A stretch of 5,187 nucleotides of DNA from contig CAAFPB010000395.1 in NCBI GenBank assembly GCA_900764725.1, forward strand, positions 1-5,187, read 5' to 3'. The stretch comes from an uncultured Catenibacterium sp. (lineage in GTDB: Bacteria; Bacillota_I; Bacilli_A; Erysipelotrichales; Coprobacillaceae). The position numbers and the translations under genes are program-made. Positions 4,259-5,187 of this stretch are shown one piece after another (within the stretch, counting starts at the first letter, position 1; every line of letters starts with the position of its first letter). Under the pieces are notes generated by a model. The model made no database searches. It had not been told where the DNA came from and worked only from the letters and a program-made list of their open reading frames with translations.

Positions 4259-4606
4259 TCACTTTCCAACTGACACGCTTTTCATCGCTTTCATCATTGC
4301 AAGGCACTGTCTTATCTGCAATTCATCCATATCTGAAAGAACATCCATTGCCTCAGATAATAGTTCTGAATTTTCTTCATTCTTTCCATACATTATGAAA
4401 TCAACAGATACACCAAGTACGATTGCCAGATTATCTAATGTCTGTGTCTTAAAATCTCCACCATTTTCAATCGCAGATATTGCTTGTCTGCCTATACCTA
4501 CTCTATGAGCTAACTCATCCTGTGATAATCCTATCGCCTTTCTACTGTCAGCAATTCGTAATCCTCTCTCATAATCCTTTTCTCTTGTCTGTGCTTTACT
4601 GCTCAT
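4259..4606 (-). CDS. XRE-family helix-turn-helix regulator, 115 residues
   Basis: A Cro/cI-type repressor-like protein. GLRIADSRKAIG (15-26) is helix 1, LSQDELAHRVGI (27-38) helix 2, GRQAISAIENGG (39-50) the recognition helix, and TLDNLAIVLGVSVDFIMYG (56-74) the closing helices. The C-terminal tail (75-115) is acidic then Met/Lys-rich and may oligomerise; no protease domain or LexA-like cleavage site is visible. The chosen ATG (4604-4606) follows AAGGAGG by 4 nt, a strong though closely spaced site; an open frame extends upstream to 4729 but would be translated through the terminator hairpin. The tandem operators lie directly past its stop, between it and the operon it faces, suggesting that it controls that promoter. 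No clear promoter lies between the hairpin and the gene, so expression may depend on read-through. Confidence 0.9.
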   Translation of the reverse strand: MSSKAQTREKDYERGLRIADSRKAIGLSQDELAHRVGIGRQAISAIENGGDFKTQTLDNLAIVLGVSVDFIMYGKNEENSELLSEAMDVLSDMDELQIRQCLAMMKAMKSVSVGK

Positions 4607-4610
4607 AAAT

Positions 4611-4617
4611 CCTCCTT
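4611..4617 (-). promoter_or_regulatory. Ribosome binding site that fixes the start of the 115-residue XRE gene
   Basis: AAGGAGG on the minus strand lies 4 nt before the ATG at 4604-4606. It rules against the longer frame beginning at 4729. Confidence 0.85.
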
Positions 4618-4626
4618 GCCGCCCTT

Positions 4627-4707
4627 GGAAACGAACAAGTCGGATTACCTTTACAGCACTAAAAAAGACGCACGAGGAAACCAGTATCATAAATACTGTT
4701 CGTTTCC
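4627..4707. repeat. 11-bp inverted repeat linking the terminator arm to the XRE leader
   Basis: GGAAACGAACA (4627-4637) is the exact reverse complement of TGTTCGTTTCC (4697-4707). In the leftward transcript the 4697-4707 arm comes first and is also part of the terminator stem; the 4627-4637 arm comes after the U-run, 9 nt before the AAGGAGG of the XRE gene. The two pairings of the first arm exclude each other. Confidence 0.72.
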
Positions 4708-4716
4708 CCTGCGTCT
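4661..4716 (-). terminator. Long hairpin with U-run: intrinsic terminator or attenuator upstream of the XRE gene
   Basis: In the leftward transcript, three stem segments stack: AGACGCA/TGCGTCT (plus-strand 4710-4716 with 4666-4672), GGAAAC/GTTTCC (4702-4707 with 4676-4681) and CAGTAT/ATACTG (4693-4698 with 4682-4687). They are separated by small internal loops and capped by a 5-nt loop. Six U's follow (4661-4666, counting one base of the stem). It would stop transcription coming from the Com-like gene. Two small hairpins precede it: one with a GAAA tetraloop at 4727-4738 and one with a 4-bp GCCC/GGGC stem at 4740-4756. Confidence 0.82.
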
Positions 4717-4776
4717 CTGGTGCTTCCATCTTTCGATGTGCCCTTATCAGGTGGGCTGTAATTTAATTTTCAATCG

Positions 4777-5001
4777 TTATATTCTGAAAGTCCCATTCTC
4801 AGAATGTTCCTTCATCATTCCCTCGGAATACTTCTTGAGTATCATCACTCGCTTGCATCTGTCACACTTAATTCCAATATTCTGAAGTGCTACAGCGGAA
4901 TCATCACCGCATACAAAGTATTCCATCATTAACTTGTTGCATTTTTTACATCTAATTTCTATAACATTTCCTTTGTTCAATTCAGTTCGCTCCTTATTCA
5001 T
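4777..5001 (-). CDS. Com-like zinc-ribbon protein
   Basis: A 74-residue protein with paired CxxC knuckles: RCKKCNKL (17-24) and IKCDRCKRV (44-52), so C18, C21, C46 and C49 can hold one zinc ion. The wording around the knuckles resembles phage Mu Com and related phage and element proteins; Mu Com binds mom mRNA and opens it for translation. The tail (56-74) is polar, with a Met/Lys/His stretch. The start is uncertain: the ATG at 4999-5001 has no clear ribosome binding site, while a TTG at 4978-4980 (residue 8) has AAGGAG 9 nt upstream. Either keeps the zinc ribbon. No methyltransferase gene follows; instead there is a large RNA hairpin and an XRE gene. An RNA-binding role is an analogy, not shown here. 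Confidence 0.72.
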   Translation of the reverse strand: MNKERTELNKGNVIEIRCKKCNKLMMEYFVCGDDSAVALQNIGIKCDRCKRVMILKKYSEGMMKEHSENGTFRI

Positions 5002-5066
5002 ACAAAATCATCAATCTACAATTCTGTACTCGTAAAGGAAAGGGAAATCACCTTTGCAAGCCTTTT

Positions 5067-5103
5067 GCCGGGAGTTCCGATGAATGTCTGCACATTCCCC
5101 GGC
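5067..5103. repeat. Two-part hairpin in the right-hand non-coding stretch
   Basis: GCCGGG (5067-5072) pairs with CCCGGC (5098-5103), and inside it GAATGT (5082-5087) pairs with ACATTC (5092-5097) around a 4-nt loop. A 9-nt bulge lies on one side only. Neither strand shows a good U-run, so it is not a convincing terminator. Confidence 0.55.
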
Positions 5104-5133
5104 TTTGCTGATCTAAAGCCAACTGATATGAAT

Positions 5134-5148
5134 TGTGCTGTCAGCACA
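5134..5148. repeat. 15-bp palindrome, possible operator
   Basis: TGTGCTG (5134-5140), a central T, and CAGCACA (5142-5148) form a perfect dyad. Its length and symmetry fit a dimeric helix-turn-helix repressor site. No promoter could be placed next to it with confidence. Confidence 0.5.
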
Positions 5149-5187
5149 CAATCACATCAGGCTCCAGCTCTTTCCATAAACCACATA

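Larger units (their letters stand above)
5002..5187. other. Right-hand end without a clear gene; structured sequence
   Basis: No convincing complete gene. On the minus strand, a frame ending in TAG at 5016-5018 is open for 46 codons but has no start supported by a ribosome binding site and is preceded by an in-frame TGA at 5157-5159. Another minus frame ends in TGA at 5141-5143 and could be the tail of a gene beyond the window. On the plus strand, an ATG at 5080 with GGGAG 5 nt before it is open to the edge, without recognisable homology. The stretch contains the hairpin and palindrome listed separately. Confidence 0.5.

Noticed and set aside
4607..4729. 41-residue hydrophobic N-terminal extension of the 115-residue XRE protein, resembling a membrane segment
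   Set aside because: It is the translation of the terminator hairpin. The ATG with AAGGAGG directly before it gives a normal XRE start.
4666..4760. Resemblance to a c-di-GMP-I riboswitch: GGGC, a GAAA-capped hairpin and GACGCA in order
   Set aside because: Spacing is wrong, the GACGCA belongs to the terminator stem, and the conserved GCC partner of the GGC strand is not in place. The small hairpins alone do not support a named riboswitch.
5080..5187. Plus-strand partial gene starting at the ATG at 5080
   Set aside because: There is a GGGAG at a tolerable distance and the frame is open to the edge, but no homology is recognisable, it starts inside a hairpin, and all neighbours point the other way. 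Kept only as a possibility in the description of the right edge.
1..5187. CRISPR array, tRNA or rRNA genes, insertion sequences
   Set aside because: No regularly spaced long repeats, no tRNA-like cloverleaf and no transposase other than the integrase were seen on either strand.

Overview
The window is AT-rich, with strong AAGGAGG-type ribosome binding sites and tightly packed genes. The protein families are typical of gut Firmicutes (Clostridia, probably Lachnospiraceae or a relative; inferred from protein style, not searched). It looks like the integrase end of a Tn916-like integrative element that has inserted into the host metG gene. Every gene I accept is on the minus strand, so transcription runs from right to left towards the element end.

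Left edge (1 to about 320): the 3' part of metG, encoding the C-terminal tRNA-binding domain of methionyl-tRNA synthetase. It is cut off from the catalytic part: an in-frame stop lies at 322-324, and the first ATG has no ribosome binding site. Next (about 300-577) is a non-coding terminal segment with phased CTTG repeats, inverted repeats and a possible outward-facing promoter. This is what one expects of the att/arm-site end of such an element.

Recombination module (578-2370): a 411-residue Tn916-type tyrosine integrase with all catalytic residues present; a 58-residue ribbon-helix-helix protein; a possible 39-residue small protein; and a 70-residue excisionase-like helix-turn-helix protein. 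A near-consensus promoter sits directly upstream of the ribbon-helix-helix gene, and its spacer is an almost perfect 19-bp palindrome. This suggests a self-regulated switch for integrase.

Regulatory operon (2354-4108): in transcription order, a serine-recombinase-fold protein lacking essential arginines, a 73-residue unknown, an XRE repressor-like protein, a second degenerate serine-recombinase-fold protein, and a PemK/MazF-family toxin-like protein. Genes overlap or are separated by at most 10 nt and lead straight into the excisionase-like gene. Upstream (4109-4258) lie a candidate promoter whose -35 overlaps one of two tandem palindromes, and a 24-bp dyad before the first ribosome binding site.

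Upstream control genes (4259-5187): a second XRE regulator preceded by a long terminator hairpin, part of which can pair alternatively with sequence next to the XRE ribosome binding site. Before that is a Com-like zinc-ribbon protein, then about 190 nt of structured sequence with no clear gene. No relaxase, oriT, conjugation or resistance gene falls inside the window.

My working model (inference) is that the XRE proteins and operators control a long transcript through the recombinase-like, toxin-like and excisionase-like genes into integrase and out through the element end. In the excised circle that transcript would cross the joined ends into the element's other genes. The most unusual parts are the pair of apparently catalytically dead serine-recombinase domains and the dense operator and hairpin architecture.
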